Shown: positions 33,184-45,790 of the stretch, in pieces
Layout of the letters: every line of letters begins with the position of its first letter
Position numbering within the stretch: the first letter of the stretch is position 1
Source: Odobenus rosmarus divergens
Lineage: Eukaryota; Chordata; Mammalia; Carnivora; Odobenidae
NCBI RefSeq assembly: GCF_000321225.1
Contig: NW_004450480.1
Span: forward strand, 1,842,873 to 1,906,872
DNA: 64,000 nt
Direction of reading: 5' to 3'
Notes under the pieces: generated by a model
Database searches by the model: none
Told to the model about the DNA's origin: nothing
What the model saw: the letters and a program-made list of their open reading frames with translations, nothing else
Translations under genes and position numbers: made by a program

Positions 33184-34385
33184 GTATTTATAACCAGCCA
33201 CTGATTTGCCCCAACTGATTTTCCTCCTACTTCAGGGTTTCTGTGATGCCTAGGTATGAGACACTTTCAAAATAATTCCAGCTGCATAGCCAGGGAGTGC
33301 AAGGGTTAACATCCCATTGGGCAGCTCTTGACCAGCAGGATACGGGAGCCAGTGAATCAATGATTTTCTCCTCTGTGCCTCAGGCAAACCTTCTGAGAAG
33401 CATTTTCTGTGGATCCTCAGAGGGATTAAGCACCAGCTGTCCTCAGTGGTGACTAACTCAAGAACACACCCTACAATTGTCTCTCCCTCTTTCCCCCCCT
33501 TGCTCCCAGTCCTCTTCCCTGATCACTTCATTTTGGTTCTGCTTTCTGGGGAGAATCCAGGTTAAGACGGGATTTTCTCAAAGGAATATAGCCTTCTTAG
33601 ACAAAAGACAACATATGTGTCTTAGACTCCATGAGTCATTGTCTTCAGGCACGTTACCAGCAGCCTATAGACAACATGAATGTGGCATTTCAGAATGCCA
33701 CATAACTGTTTATTTTCATGTGGACTAATTTCCCACTAAATTCTAATTAAATATGAGGCTGATTATTAGGTAGAAGACAAATTAGGAAAGAAAATATGAA
33801 AAATATTTCCATATACACTGTAAAGTAACAGAAATGATTTACAGTATGATGGGAGCCCTCCAGCTTCTGGGGAATCGATGTGTGATAATCTTAGGAAAAA
33901 TCATTTTAAAGTGATAGTAAATATGGGTATTAATTTATACAACCTCATTAAAAGCTGAGCCATTTTTTTTTTTTAAATGATCTTCTGGGTTACACCCAGA
34001 GTCAAAGAATAAGATAAGATATTTTGTGTTTGGATGTCTAAACTTTTAGACAGTCTTTTTTTTAGACAGTCTTATTTTTCTAAGGAATGTTTTAAATTCC
34101 TTTTTTTTAAACTGTTGCCTACTTCTAAGAGCTTTTGAAATTACTGTTCTTCTTTTATTGCCGAAACAATTTCAATTTTGGTAGTTACTTTAAAAATACA
34201 TATTCATTTTATACATGTATCAAATAATTAAGTCTTTACACTTTACCAAAAACAGTAGTTTTAATATGACAAATGTGTATCTTTAAAAAGATATGTGATG
34301 ATTCTGAATTGCTGTACAATCATCATCTGTATGCTTCATACTACGTCTTCTGATTTTTCATACTTCCATTGTTTCTCCATTAAAT
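33184..34385. other. Unique or unclassified sequence
   Basis: The first 300 bases (33220-33500) are less AT-rich and may belong to an old repeat. An 83-codon frame at 33477-33728 (+) has no recognisable domain. No gene supported. Confidence 0.4.
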
Positions 34386-34490
34386 AAATTATAATCATCT
34401 TGAGGACAGAGCCTCTCTTCTTTGCACATCCTTAAGTTCCTAACAGTAAGTGCTACTCATAGAAGGTAAGAAACAAATGTTTCATTTAGT
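34386..34490 (+). repeat. L2 LINE 3' end
   Basis: 'atcttgaggacagagcctct', 'cacatccttaagttcctaac' and 'agaaggtaagaaacaaatg' follow the L2 3' end. Confidence 0.6.
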
Positions 34491-34544
34491 CATTTTTGTT
34501 GATTATAGCATAGTAACTCTTCTTCATGAAAGAATTAAATCGTC

Positions 34545-34815
34545 CTCATTACAAACAATACAAATAAGTAAAAAGAACAAAATAAAAAATAATCCTACTA
34601 TCTAGGGACAATCAGTGGTAAAAATTTAGGGTATGTTCTTCCAATCTTTTTTTTTTCTATTTTGCATACATATACACACGCACCACACACACAGATGTCC
34701 ACTGATACATATGGTGTTATATAACAAAATGAGACGCTGTTGAGCATAATACTTCAGTGCCTTGATACTTATATGTTTCCAGTACTTTATTGGATTTTGT
34801 ACTTAAGTTAAAAAT
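34545..34815 (-). mobile_element. Probable old L1 (L1ME-type) 3' fragment
   Basis: 'caaaataaaaaataatccta', 'ctatctagggacaatcagtg' and 'tatgttcttccaatc' match the antisense L1ME 3' region also seen at 28095. Confidence 0.6.
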
Positions 34816-35743
34816 TCAGCCTCACTGTAATTAGAACAATTAGTAAAAAATACGTAAAGAAAAATTGTTTCCCCACCTTCTCCTAATCCACATCTCTGAA
34901 GTAAGTATTACCAACAATATGGTATCTAGCCTTTTATACCTTCCACTGTATGTTCCTACAAACAGAAAGACAGGAACACATACAGAAATATAGGGTTTTA
35001 ACTCATTAACTGCATATTCACACACTCTTTGGATCATGATATGGGAAACTGAGTTTAGAAATGTCAGCATTTCGCTTTCAGTAGTTTGATTGATAAGACT
35101 AGCTGAGCTAAAATTACATAAATGTTGATGAATACAACGTTGACTTATACTCCTCATTAGACTACTTTTATCTGTACTTAGATTCTCAATCTATGTGGTC
35201 AGTCTGTTTTAGGAAACATCTCTGGGAAATGTGGTTTCTTTTTTTCTATAAGGTAGACAAAGAATAAGGAAATTACTCCTTTTGCAATTTTCTTTGGGTT
35301 CTCTACAGATGAATATCTGTTAAATTCAATGACCACTCAACATTGAGTAAAACTATTTCCTCTCAAGTGCCAAAGAAATATTTGTTGTTCTCTTATTTAG
35401 TATGTAGGAAATTGGACTCACATTCTTCCCAATTTTTTTAAAAGGACCCATAGGAAAATAACTTGGAAGTTATCTCAATAGTCATTTAAAGAATGAGACA
35501 CCTGTAAAATTATTAAAAACACTTAAATTCACTGAGTCACTTGTCAAACTTACTTTAGTCTAATTAAATGATTGTTTTCATCACTTCCTAAAATGTATTT
35601 TACCCTAGATAAGAGGCAAATATATCAGTTTCTGAATAGTATTAAATACTTACCTCATAATGTATCATCAACAAAGTCCTGCTGAATTAATGAATTGTGT
35701 GCATGTTTGAAAGTGGGATTGTACTTGTCTAATTGTGGCATCA

Positions 35744-35869
35744 GTTGTCATGGTGACTATCAGCCAATCAGTGAATAAACGCCCTGACTTGGCAGTGTTT
35801 GGGTGAAGAAAGCTTTGTGCAGTTGTCAGCCTGAGATTTATGATGGTAAAACTATATTTGGCGGGCAAA
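35744..35869. promoter_or_regulatory. Candidate regulatory cluster: X-box, CCAAT, E2F-like
   Basis: GTTGTCATGGTGAC (35744-35757) matches the palindromic RFX X-box GTTGCCATGGCAAC at 11 of 14 positions. Six bases on is CCAAT (35764-35768). TTTGGCGGGCAAA (35857-35869) is close to an E2F site. It sits in non-repeat DNA of raised complexity. Individual motifs are common by chance and no start site or CpG island is present. Confidence 0.25.
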
Positions 35870-36638
35870 TCAATGTGTTCTCTACTCTTTGTGTTTCTGC
35901 CCTCATTTTAAGTCAGCCCCTTGATATTCAACCAGAATATTAAGAGACCCTGGGTCTTTGGAGCAGTTTTGTTATTAATAGATCACTTTTGATAAACTGT
36001 GTATGGGATGACTAGCTATTTGTATACATAGCCAATGAAGGCAACCCCTGATATTTCTTTGTATTTGTAATTGCAAATGCCAGATCTTGAAAGCAAGTGG
36101 GTATTAGAGGATATCTTTTTATGTCTACTATTAAAACATGTCGAGTGATCTATAAATTACCCCACATAGATAAACAGTGGATTAAAATTGGGCACACTCA
36201 TTCTGTCATCACTGTAATATTAATCATTGGAGTTTGGGTCTTTAATGTTAATATATACCTTTTAGCAGTATATGTCACTACATATTAAATTACATGATAG
36301 CTGACAGATTTTTACATCAAAACATTTTTTCTCTCCTTATGTCATAACATGATAAGAAATAAAGAGTAATTTTTGCTTACATAGGATATTGTTTAATCTT
36401 TGCACATGCTGTTTTTTATTTATATTTGTAATAAACTATGATGTTTTTATTAGTACCTGTTCATGTGCACATACAAACCAAAATAGGGGATCAGCATTTT
36501 CATTTAATACACAAAGAGCTATATGAAGAAATGCTCATAAAATCAATGCTATTTTCCCAGTTTTTAGTATAACAAAATTGGAACAAAATATCAACTTTTC
36601 TAAGTTATTTACTTTCTTTCACTTAAAATGAGTTTTGA

Positions 36639-36779
36639 GGGATGCCTGTGTGGCTCAGCCCCTTAAGCGTCTGCCTTTGGCTCATGATCCCGGTGTCCTT
36701 GCTCAGCGGGGGCCTGTTTCTCCCTCTGCCGGCCACTCCGCCTGCTTGTGTCCCTGATAAATAAATAAAATCTTTAAAA
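36639..36779 (+). mobile_element. Internally deleted carnivore SINE (141 bp)
   Basis: Head 'gatgcctgtgtggctcagcc' and tail 'aataaataaaatctttaaa' are present, but about 30 bases around the B-box region and the CT repeat are missing. Flanked by a perfect 14-bp target duplication AAAATGAGTTTTGA at 36625-36638 and 36780-36793. Confidence 0.94.
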
Positions 36780-37257
36780 AAAATGAGTTTTGATATCAAA
36801 AAACATTTTTGAGATGAGGAAACACATGACTTAATCAGTCCAAAGTAGAAAGCCTTACTATATGTCTTATGGTAAAGAATGTTCAATTATTTTCACTCCT
36901 TATAAATTCTGAACATTCAGGGAAGTATAGATAACTTGCTTATAGTTAGTTGACATAAAATATATCCATTGATGAATGAACAGGGCTCTCCTGTTAGTTA
37001 ATGCCAAAAATAAAACCGCTTCTACAAGTCCATTGTCATCCTAATTTTTCCATCTGCTACTGCACGAGTCCATTGTAGAAGTGTATCTTGAGTGGAGTGA
37101 GCACACAGCAAGGTAATGCTTTGTGAAGAGTAGGCAAAATAAATGAACCAAACTTTCTTTTGCTACCACCCGTTAGACTAAATTAAAAGTAGATCTTTCT
37201 CTATTAGACTATGATTCTATTATAATTTTTTGCTTATTATGATTATGTTTGTCTCCT

Positions 37258-37365
37258 TTGATAGACTATGAGACCCACAAGGGCAGGAACGATATCATAT
37301 TCATCACTGTATGTTTAGCATTTTGAACATGCTCAGCCCTCAAAGAAATTTGAGTATAGATTAAG
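37258..37365 (+). repeat. L2 LINE 3' end
   Basis: 'actatgagacccacaagggc', 'aggaacgatatcatattcat' and 'catgctcagccctcaaagaa' follow the L2 3' end. Confidence 0.7.
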
Positions 37366-40300
37366 TTGCTTTTTCAGAATTTATTTATGGAAGTTGAGAA
37401 TATGTGGCTTTGTTAGTTTTTTTTCCTCTCAAAGTGTCTTTACTTCAAACATATTCAATTAATCATATAAAAATTACCCTTTCTCTGATTAGCATCAAAA
37501 ATAAAATCACAAAAATGAGAAAAAAGGTTTGAGAGCTAGCTAAAAAGATTCAAAATAATGTCGCATATTAATAAATATTAATTTTTAAATATTTTCATTT
37601 GTATTTTGAAAATAATATAAGAATACCCAGAGAGACTTAACATAGTATATCAACAATAACATTTATTTTTGAATCAATTTCCAGTTCCTAAGATATTTTT
37701 CACATATATTTACTCATATCCTTGTTCTAATTGTACAGATAAGGAATCTAATGGACAGAAAATTTAAAGAACTTGCTTAAAAATAGAAGAAATCATTTGG
37801 CTTCCAACTCTAGCCATCTTTCTACTATCAAAATAATTTAAAAATTCCCTGTCTCATGTATCTGTATTTCTTTACAAATGACATGTTGGATTAAAAACAA
37901 GCATGGAAATTTAGTAGCATACTACAGTTTTTTTTTATTTTAAAATCCCAAGTCACGAGATCTCTTTTCATAATAGATTTACAATAACCAACACTGTTGT
38001 CCATCTCGGAAAAAAATAAATTCTACAGACTGTAGTAGGCTTTTAAGTAACATGTGATATCATCAAGAACAGGTACCTGGCAAAAATGTCTCTCTTGGAG
38101 CATAAAATCCTTGGCCTAGAGGCTCTGAGAGTTTATCAGTGCTGTGGGACATATTTATTGCTGTGTACACACACCTCTACAATGACTGAACAGCTTCCAA
38201 CTAGTTTCATCTACCTGATGACCTAGATGAAGAACAAGGGAGTACCAATAAAACACTTCAATCTACCACAGTCACTGTTTACATTTGTTTATTTGTCTTG
38301 ATAGCTCACATTATTTTCCTTGGTTTCTGTTCTATTTTAAATGCATGGTTTACTTTTTGATTTATTCATTCTCTGCCACTGTCAACCTTGACATAGAATT
38401 TATTATCCCTTCTGAAAGCTAATACTTGAACATTTAACAGGGTTTATACTCACTATGCCAGCTGGTATTCTTAACAACCAAAACATTTTATCCCTGAAAA
38501 TATTGTTGATGCCTTTTAAATTAGCCTCCATACTGTATTCCCATATGTAGGGACTATAGGAGTTCTTCAAAGAGAACGGATGTATGCAGTAGTAAAAGTC
38601 ACTTGTATTAGTCATTATGTTTCAATGGGTTTCTCCACTCTGCAAAAACTTGGAAAATGAAATCCAGTATGTACAGTATAAACTTACATGTCATTAATAA
38701 TTTATGTGACTACAAAGAATAATAAAAGTTTTTATTTAGATCTACTTTGGGCATACTCAATAACTTAAGCACACATGAAGACACTTGATAAATTCCTTTG
38801 TTTTATTTCAAAATATGTATTGACTATAAAACAACATTGATACAACGGGTTAAATTTATAACATATTTCTATCTTGCTATATAAATAGTTGAAATAAGCA
38901 TCTCTAGAATCTCTAATAAAAGTATTGTCATTGCCACACACACACAGAGAAAGTCAACTATTAGTATATAGAAATTATAATGGTTTACTGATTTGAGTTT
39001 AAAATATAATTCCTGTGCATAGGGGTTTAAATTTAAGAGTCTCCTTAGTAATCGGGGATATGTGGCACTTATGGAGTTAAACATTTCTGCATAAATTCAA
39101 AACTTGTTCCCATTTTCTAGGTCATCCTGATAATTTTGCTTTCCTGCTATTCTTCCATTATTTATCCCCTTTCAATGTCTCAGAACTATTTTAAGAGTAG
39201 ATTTTTAAAAGGAAGGAGTGAAAAGGGAAATATGACTCACTCTTCAGTGATTTGATTAAGAAAAGAGGGAAAAAAAATCTTTCCGAACTGATTGACAATT
39301 CCAACAATTATAGTCAAACTGGGAACAACACAGATTTGGGATATTTCTTTTGCTTTATTTTAGTTTAAAAATTAAAATGTTATTATATTTAAAGTCTTGA
39401 TTAGATTTTTTCCATAGAAAGTATAAACTCCATGGTTTCTTGGTGAAAAGTTCAAAAGTTGTGAATTTAGGCACACTAATAAGCTATCTTGGTAAGAACT
39501 AAGCAGTTTTTTGTGTGAATTATACAGTGGTGATAAGTGAATTGTAAATTTTTTCACTCTAGGTTTTAATAGGATTTTGGGATTCCACATATAATTTTTT
39601 TCCCTCACTGATACTCTGTTCTCCAAAATTCAAATGACCAAAATGTTTTGTCTTTATTTACTGAGGTTGCTACTCTGTCATATTATCTTCTTCAGAAAAA
39701 TTGAAAATTAAGTCTAGCAATACATAATGTGCTGTTGGCTGTGGCCATTTCTTTTGAAAATAGGGCAGTCTCCATACCAACTGCAAGTGAAGTTCACCAC
39801 ATCTGATTTGTCTACTTGCTTTTTTTCTTTATATTTGTGGATTTATGTGTTATTTCAGGGGCTACTGGACCATGCAAAGTATAGCATTTCAACTGTTTGA
39901 AATCATCTGTTTGAGATGATATTACTGGTAGCTTTTTTCTTTTGTTAATGTTTAGTCAAAATTATTTTTTTAATAATTTGATAAAATTGCCCCCAAAAAT
40001 CATGCTTCTTTCAGTATTACCCTTAAGGAAGTTAAGGCCTGATTATCATGAGGAAATTCCTGTTATGTAATTTGAAATGCACAGCAATGGCTAAGAAAAT
40101 TTCCATTGTTTAGGAGGAAGATTATTTGATATAAGAAAACAGGATAGATTAAAATTATGAATTATGAATCTTAGCATTTAATATTAGAGTGATCAGCCAT
40201 TCAACTTCACTAGAAATTATCTGTTGTGTATGGTTTTATTTTGTTTTGGTTTTGGTATTGATGTTGCTAGGGTTTTCTAAACCAATTTTAAATCAGCATG

Positions 40301-40430
40301 TATTTCTGAAATAATGTCCTTCTCTGTTAGAACTATTTCCCTTGCATTTACAGGTTTTAGCCTAGTTTTAACCTAATTGTCTACTCTTTACACTAACTGT
40401 TATAAACAATGTTCTATTATTAAATGAAAA
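37366..40430. other. Unique AT-rich sequence, nothing identified
   Basis: No repeat family or gene recognised. Open frames are at most 84 codons. Confidence 0.5.
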
Positions 40431-40575
40431 CTTACTGGAATCCAGATGGCTGGGCCCCTCCTCTCAGAACTCTGATTTTAATAGAATTGAGATTAGGCCC
40501 CAAAAATTCCATTTCTAACAAGTTCCGGATTGATGCTAATTGTCTAGTCCAGGCTTTGACTTTGAAAACTACTGA
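40431..40575 (+). mobile_element. MER-type DNA transposon fragment
   Basis: 'ggaatccagatggctgggcc', 'tccatttctaacaagttcc' and 'gactttgaaaactactgaa' follow a mammal-wide hAT-type repeat ('gctgggccccaccccagag ... tttctaacaagttccc ... ttgagaaccactg'). Family name not verified. Confidence 0.65.
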
Positions 40576-40629
40576 ATTCAACAATTTATGTTAGAACATC
40601 GGAATGATGGAAAATCTATTCTGAGCATC

Positions 40630-41098
40630 CATATCAAGGAACTAGGAAAAAGAATAGCAACTTAAAACAAAAGAAAGTCAGAGAAAGAAGAATAAAGCTA
40701 AGAGCAGAAATTAAGAAGAAAAAAAAAAAGAAATGCAGAGGATCAACAGGACCCAAAGTTCTTTCTTTAAAAACAAAGTTGATAAAGCCTCAACAAATCT
40801 GAACAACAAAAAGAGAGAAGACACAAATAATATCAGAAATGAACAAATATCACACTATATATATATCCCAAAGATAATAACAGTATTTTGAAAACTTGCA
40901 TGCTAATTAATTTGAAACTTTAGATAAAATTTTAAAATTCTCAGAAAAACACAGCTATTTTATTCTGACACAAGAAGAATTTGAAAGTCCTATATCTATT
41001 TTGGAGATTGAATATATAAATCAAAAATTCCAACAAAGAAAACTCCAAGCTAATATGAAGCCACTGGGTTTATTTAAAGAAGAAATACAATTTTAAAC
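40630..41098 (+). mobile_element. Old L1 ORF2 fragment, sense strand
   Basis: 'gaactaggaaaaagaata', 'gctaagagcagaaattaa', 'aacaaagttgataaagcctc', 'agagagaagacacaaataat', 'ccaacaaagaaaactccaag' and 'aagaagaaatacaattttaa' are in ORF2 order around the start of the reverse transcriptase domain. Internal deletions and an A12-like expansion break the frame everywhere. Confidence 0.85.
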
Positions 41099-41129
41099 AA
41101 GTACCCCCAAAGAATCAATCAAGTTCTTA

Positions 41130-42000
41130 TTTCACTCTTTTTCTTAAAAGAGTTTTGCTGGGTTCACAATTCTAGAAGTAAATATACTTTACCTTCCTGC
41201 TTCTACTGCTGCTGCTGAGACCTCTGCTGTCAGTCTGATTTGCATTCATTTGATCTGTCCTTTCTCTGGAGCTTCTCTTAAGACCTTTTCTTTAGACCTT
41301 GGTGTTCTGTAGTTTCACCACGGTTGTCTTGGTGTTTTTTTGTTTGTTTTCCCTCTGCATTTTATATATCATGCTTTTCATATTTGTGAGTTCATGTATT
41401 TCATATGTTGTAGAAAAGTCTCAGACATTTCTTTTCTTCACTATCATCTCTGGTCTGTTTCTCTGGGACTCCCACTGAGAATGTACTATACCTTCTAACT
41501 CTATTAACCATATATCTTAACCTCTCATGGTTTGCGCCTCTGTCTCACATACTACATTTGAGTAGTTCCTTTGGCTCTGTCTTTTAGTTCCCTAGTGCTC
41601 ACTTCAACAGGGTCTAATCTATAATATCATCCATCCATTGAATTTAATTTTCAACAGTTACCTTTTTTATTTCTAAAAATTCAGTTTGGGTGGTCATTCT
41701 TGGTAATTTGTTATTGTTTCCCCCTTCTTATTCTACTTTTAATTTATTTTAACTTTCATTAGTAATTTATAGTCTATGTCTGAAAATTCCATGATCTCTG
41801 CACTTCACGTGGTGTCTGAACCTTCATTGTTTGTGCTCTCACTCATACTGCCGTATTTCTCTTTATGTTTGATGATTTCCTTTCTTTGGGGAGCTAAAAT
41901 TTTGTTGAATTTAACCTGTAGAAGTACCAACAGCATACATTTGGGATTTGTTATTCTAGAGGAAATTTGCAGTTTTGGCATGGAACCACTTCACCACTTT
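41130..42000 (-). repeat. Ancient LINE-like repeat (probably L1/HAL1 family)
   Basis: 'gggttcacaattctagaagt', 'ttctctggagcttctcttaa', 'tctctgggactcccactgag', 'tttctaaaaattcagtttgg' and 'tcatactgccgtatttctct' follow the same antisense module as 17290-18000. A 78-codon frame at 41776-42012 lies within it. Confidence 0.5.
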
Positions 42001-43072
42001 TCAAGTTTATAGCTTTATGCGGGAATCAGAATGTCAGCCCTGTCAACATGTGGCAGCCCACTGCTAAGCCTCCTGGTGCCAGCCCTGGGATTGACATTTA
42101 CTTCTAGGACTTCTCTGACCCTAGTGAAATCAAATGTTTTAGTTTATCTCTATCCCTTTCCTGACAGTCTAGCCATGCATTAAAAATACACTAGGTGTAC
42201 ATTATGTAGGACTTAGGTGGTACTATAACAGTTGAGCCCTTCTGGGTATCTGGTCCACCATATTACCAGAAGTGCAATCCCAAAAGTAACATTTTTCCAT
42301 CATAGAACATTTGGAAAAATCCATCAAAATCAAAATCAAAAATAAATAATATCTCCCATCACGGCCCTACTTACTAATTTGGTGAATATCTTTCAAACAT
42401 ACTCACAAAATATCAATCTATATATTTTTTATAGTTTGATAGCATTTTTTATACTATTTGGATCAAGGATACTAGATGTATGATATGAATGTTATCACAC
42501 CTTCTTCACTTACCCATGACAGACAGCATCAGCCAACTACTGCTTTCCAACCCCTGGAAATAGTAGCTTCGTGTCATGTCATCAAAAAATTACGAGCACC
42601 AAGTTTGAGTTTATTGGAGTTAATTAGTATATAAGTTGTTGACCTCCCATCTCTTTTTTAAAGTTAATAAATAATGCTCACTTATTTTTCAGAGTCTTTA
42701 GAGATTAAAATCAGTAGAAGAAGCAATTTTATGAAACTCAAATAAAAAGAATTATATTATTTTTAACTAATGAAATATCCAAAGAATGTAGTACAGAGAA
42801 CATATTTAGGAAATAAAACTGTCACCCCCAAAATAGTAAGCGTCAACACAAATATGGTATGGGAGGAAAACGTTCCAGGTATCAGAGTGAATTAACATAT
42901 ATATATTATAAATGAGATGTGTTATGCCGCAAATAATCTTCACCCTTAATGAATAATACATCTTTAGTGAATATTTCAAATATATCAAAACTATACTGGC
43001 AGTTGGAGGTGCAGAAGAAAGAGGCACCCTGTTCTCAAAGGTCTGTATTTTGTTTATAAAGATTTTAGTTCA
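42001..43072. other. Unclassified, with a possible L1 3' fragment
   Basis: At about 42300-42540 'atttggaaaaatccatcaaa ... tatctcccatcacggccc ... ttggtgaatatctttc' resembles an antisense L1ME 3' region. The rest is unclassified and shows no gene. Confidence 0.4.
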
Positions 43073-43275
43073 AAGGGTCCACAAACTACAACCCCAATCC
43101 AGCCTGCATCCTGATACCTAAAGTTTGACTGGAACACAGTCACACCTATCTGTTTACATATTGTCCATCACTGCTTTTGTGCTAAAACAACAGAGTTGAG
43201 TAGTTGTAAGATGGAAGGTATGGCTGAAAATATTTACTTTCTAGGCCTTTACAGAAAATGTTTGCTGTTCCCTGT
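43073..43275 (+). mobile_element. hAT-Charlie element (MER20/MER5 group)
   Basis: 'aagggtccacaaactacaac', 'agtttgactggaacacagtc', 'acaacagagttgagtagttg' and 'ctttacagaaaatgtttgct' match the family of the 7063-7288 copy, same orientation. Confidence 0.88.
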
Positions 43276-43699
43276 GAGTTAGTCAGGTGCTAATTACACA
43301 GTAAACCATGGTTAAGAGTCAGCAGGAACTGAGGTTTTCCTCATTTCCTGCATTTTCTCTGCTGAAAATTCACCTACTTTGCTGCTTCCTCCACCTTCGC
43401 CTGCAACCAACTCACTCTGACCCCAAAGTAGCCCTGCCTTTAGGCTTGACTCCTACTGCATACTGCTAAGACCTGCTTGAGGACAAATAACTCCCAGACA
43501 CCTGTTAAACCGTGGTTAATCTGATCCTATATGATTCAAATCTATCTGTTTTCTTGTATCCTAATTTAGGCCATCTATTTCTATCTCCACACATCCCTCC
43601 CCAATTGCTTCCATTAACAGAAACTATAAAAAAGATAAATGACATAGAAGTGCCAAATTTACGTTTCCAAAATTAAGGTTTCTACATTTGAGAACAGGA
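43276..43699. other. Unique sequence, nothing identified
   Basis: Less AT-rich than its neighbours in the first half. No gene or repeat recognised. Confidence 0.5.
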
Positions 43700-44045
43700 A
43701 TCTAAGAGAGAGGGTGTTATTTGAGCTACACCTTCAGGGACAAGAGGAATTCTGATAAGTAGGAAAATTTCCTACTTTGCAAATTTTTTTAGGAAAATTA
43801 TTATAGTCCAGGAGAATGGCAGAAGAAGAGGGATAAAAGAAGGAAGGTATATAGGGTGGTCAGAGGCAAAACAAACACAAAACAAAAATCCAGTGGTCCT
43901 GGAGTAAGTAAAAGACCAGTTTAGAAGGTGGAAGACCTTAAAACGAAAAATAACTGGATTCCATTTGATGGGCATTGGTGGTAGGAGGACTTTGACTATG
44001 AAACTTGAATAGATGCAAAGTCATTTTCTTTAACAAACTGAAACT
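43700..44045 (-). repeat. L2 LINE fragment
   Basis: 'gtgttatttgagctacacct', 'gtccaggagaatggcagaag', 'tatatagggtggtcagaggc', 'actggattccatttgatggg' keep the order of antisense L2 upstream of its 3' end. Confidence 0.6.
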
Positions 44046-44094
44046 GGCAGTGGTGTATAGAATTTGTGGTGAGTATCGTTTTAATAATAGTGGC

Positions 44095-44168
44095 TATGCA
44101 TTATATATACATATTATATGTATGATATATATAATATCATACATAATATTATATGTGTATACTACATA
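44095..44168. repeat. AT-rich imperfect palindromes
   Basis: Alternating TA/CATA blocks, such as 'atacatattatatgtatg' and 'catacataatattatatg', can fold back on each other. Confidence 0.8.
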
Positions 44169-44189
44169 TTTTATTATGTGATTCATTCT

Positions 44190-44335
44190 TTGGAATGAAT
44201 GAGGAACCTGAGATTCATTCAGAGAGGTTTAGCAGATGGCCGGAAATCACACAGCAGAAGATGGAGACTCCTGAATTTAAATCCCAGCCAGTCTGATTCT
44301 AGGCCTCTGGCCTTACCCACTATCCTGTACAGCCT
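44190..44335 (-). repeat. MIR SINE
   Basis: 'gaatgaggaacctgagattc', 'aaatcacacagcagaagatg', 'ctgaatttaaatcccagcca' and 'cttacccactatcctgtaca' are the antisense MIR core in order. Confidence 0.85.
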
Positions 44336-45587
44336 AAGGTCAGTTGTCGGAGGTACATGTATTGATTATGACCATTTGTATTCAATAGCTAATGCGGGAG
44401 AACCAGAAACATTACACCAAAAATAAAAAAAAAAAATTAGAGAATGAATGAAAGAAAAATGTTTGGCAATGAGAACTTACAAATATGGCTCAAATATCCC
44501 TAACTTCAATAAAAGGGAAATGAACTACGAAATTATTGAGGGAGGCAGTATATGAAAATGAAGGCATTGATACTTCATTCAAACCTCTTAATATATAAAG
44601 TTAAATATTCACTCCGTTTTAAGTGAATGATTCTGTCAAAAGAATTAATTTTCTGAGCAATGAGGATATTCATTTAGCATGATTCCACCATCTGCAATTT
44701 ATGAACCAAATTATACTCTTGCAGAAAAAAAGGAAGTTCATACAATGCATTTAATCTACATCAAGACCAAATCAAAAATGTTTCCCTAAAACTGAAGAAA
44801 TCACCAAGTAAAAGTTAATCGCCTGCACCCTTAGTAGACAGTGACCATTACGGCATAATATATAACCAATGCTTTACCCAGATGGTTTTAAAAACTTTAG
44901 CACTTTATTCATGATATGTGACGGCAGAGATCAATTCTTCACTGAAAAGAGGAAATCTCACAGAAGCCGAGCCTTCAACAGTGCTGGTGTCCCAGGAAAG
45001 CCCTTTTAAACACACTTGCATTTCCTAAAGCATTTACAGGGATCCAAGACAAAAATGCTCACAGAGCCTGACAGGGAACTGGAAGGGGTAAGTGAATGCA
45101 GGTAACTGAAAAGCAGGCTGGATGGACATTCTGCAAAGTGGAAGAACTCTCTGTGTGTGTGAGAAACAACAGCACCTCAGATCCAACTAATCGTCTCCAA
45201 AAGGATGTAAGGCCTCATTATTGTAAGCTGTTCCAATTGAAAAGAAAAGAAAAGAAAAGAAAAGAAAAGAAAAGAAAAGAAAAGAAAAGAAAAGACTAGA
45301 ACCCCAGATCCTTGGGCAAAATTTTCTATATTTAAAAGAATGTGGTAATTAAATCACAATTTTTAAGATGTGGAGCAGACTAAAACCACATTTGCAGGCT
45401 AGGTAGACCAGCAGGCTATATTTTATGCACTTTGCATTGGAACATCTTTTATTTACTAAAGACTGAAACAAAACATGAATATACACAAAGGAAAAAAACC
45501 AATATGAGAAAATCATGGTACTGTTATGTCATAGAAATGACTACCTAATTACCAGATTTGTTTTTCTTTCACTTTTTCTTTTTTTAC
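44336..45587. other. Unique sequence with a pentanucleotide microsatellite
   Basis: No gene recognised. The (AAAAG)n tract is listed separately. Confidence 0.5.
45240..45294 (+). repeat. (AAAAG)n microsatellite
   Basis: Eleven perfect 5-bp units, 55 bp, purine-only strand. Confidence 0.97.
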
Positions 45588-45790
45588 TCATTTATTCATT
45601 CTTTCATTTAACAAATATTTGCTCATTGTCTCGTAGGTGTAAAGCTCAGCAGCTGGTGAGAGAAACAACATGTAATCAAATAATTACAGCTACTGTGGTG
45701 TACTACTTAAAGTATATCCCAAACTACTATCAGAGCACAGAGTAGGAAATGTTAATGGTCCCGGCAGGTCAGGAAGCTTCATTGAATTTA
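45588..45790 (-). repeat. L2 LINE 3' region
   Basis: 'tcatttattcattctttcat', 'taacaaatatttgctcattg', 'agctggtgagagaaacaaca' and 'aggtcaggaagcttcattga' are the antisense L2 3' end in order. Confidence 0.82.

Larger units (their letters stand above)
34816..37257. other. Mostly unique sequence containing a SINE and a motif cluster
   Basis: No gene recognised. The regulatory-looking motif cluster (35744-35869) and the short SINE (36639-36779) are listed separately. The 105-codon frame at 34840-35157 (-) has no recognisable features. Confidence 0.45.
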
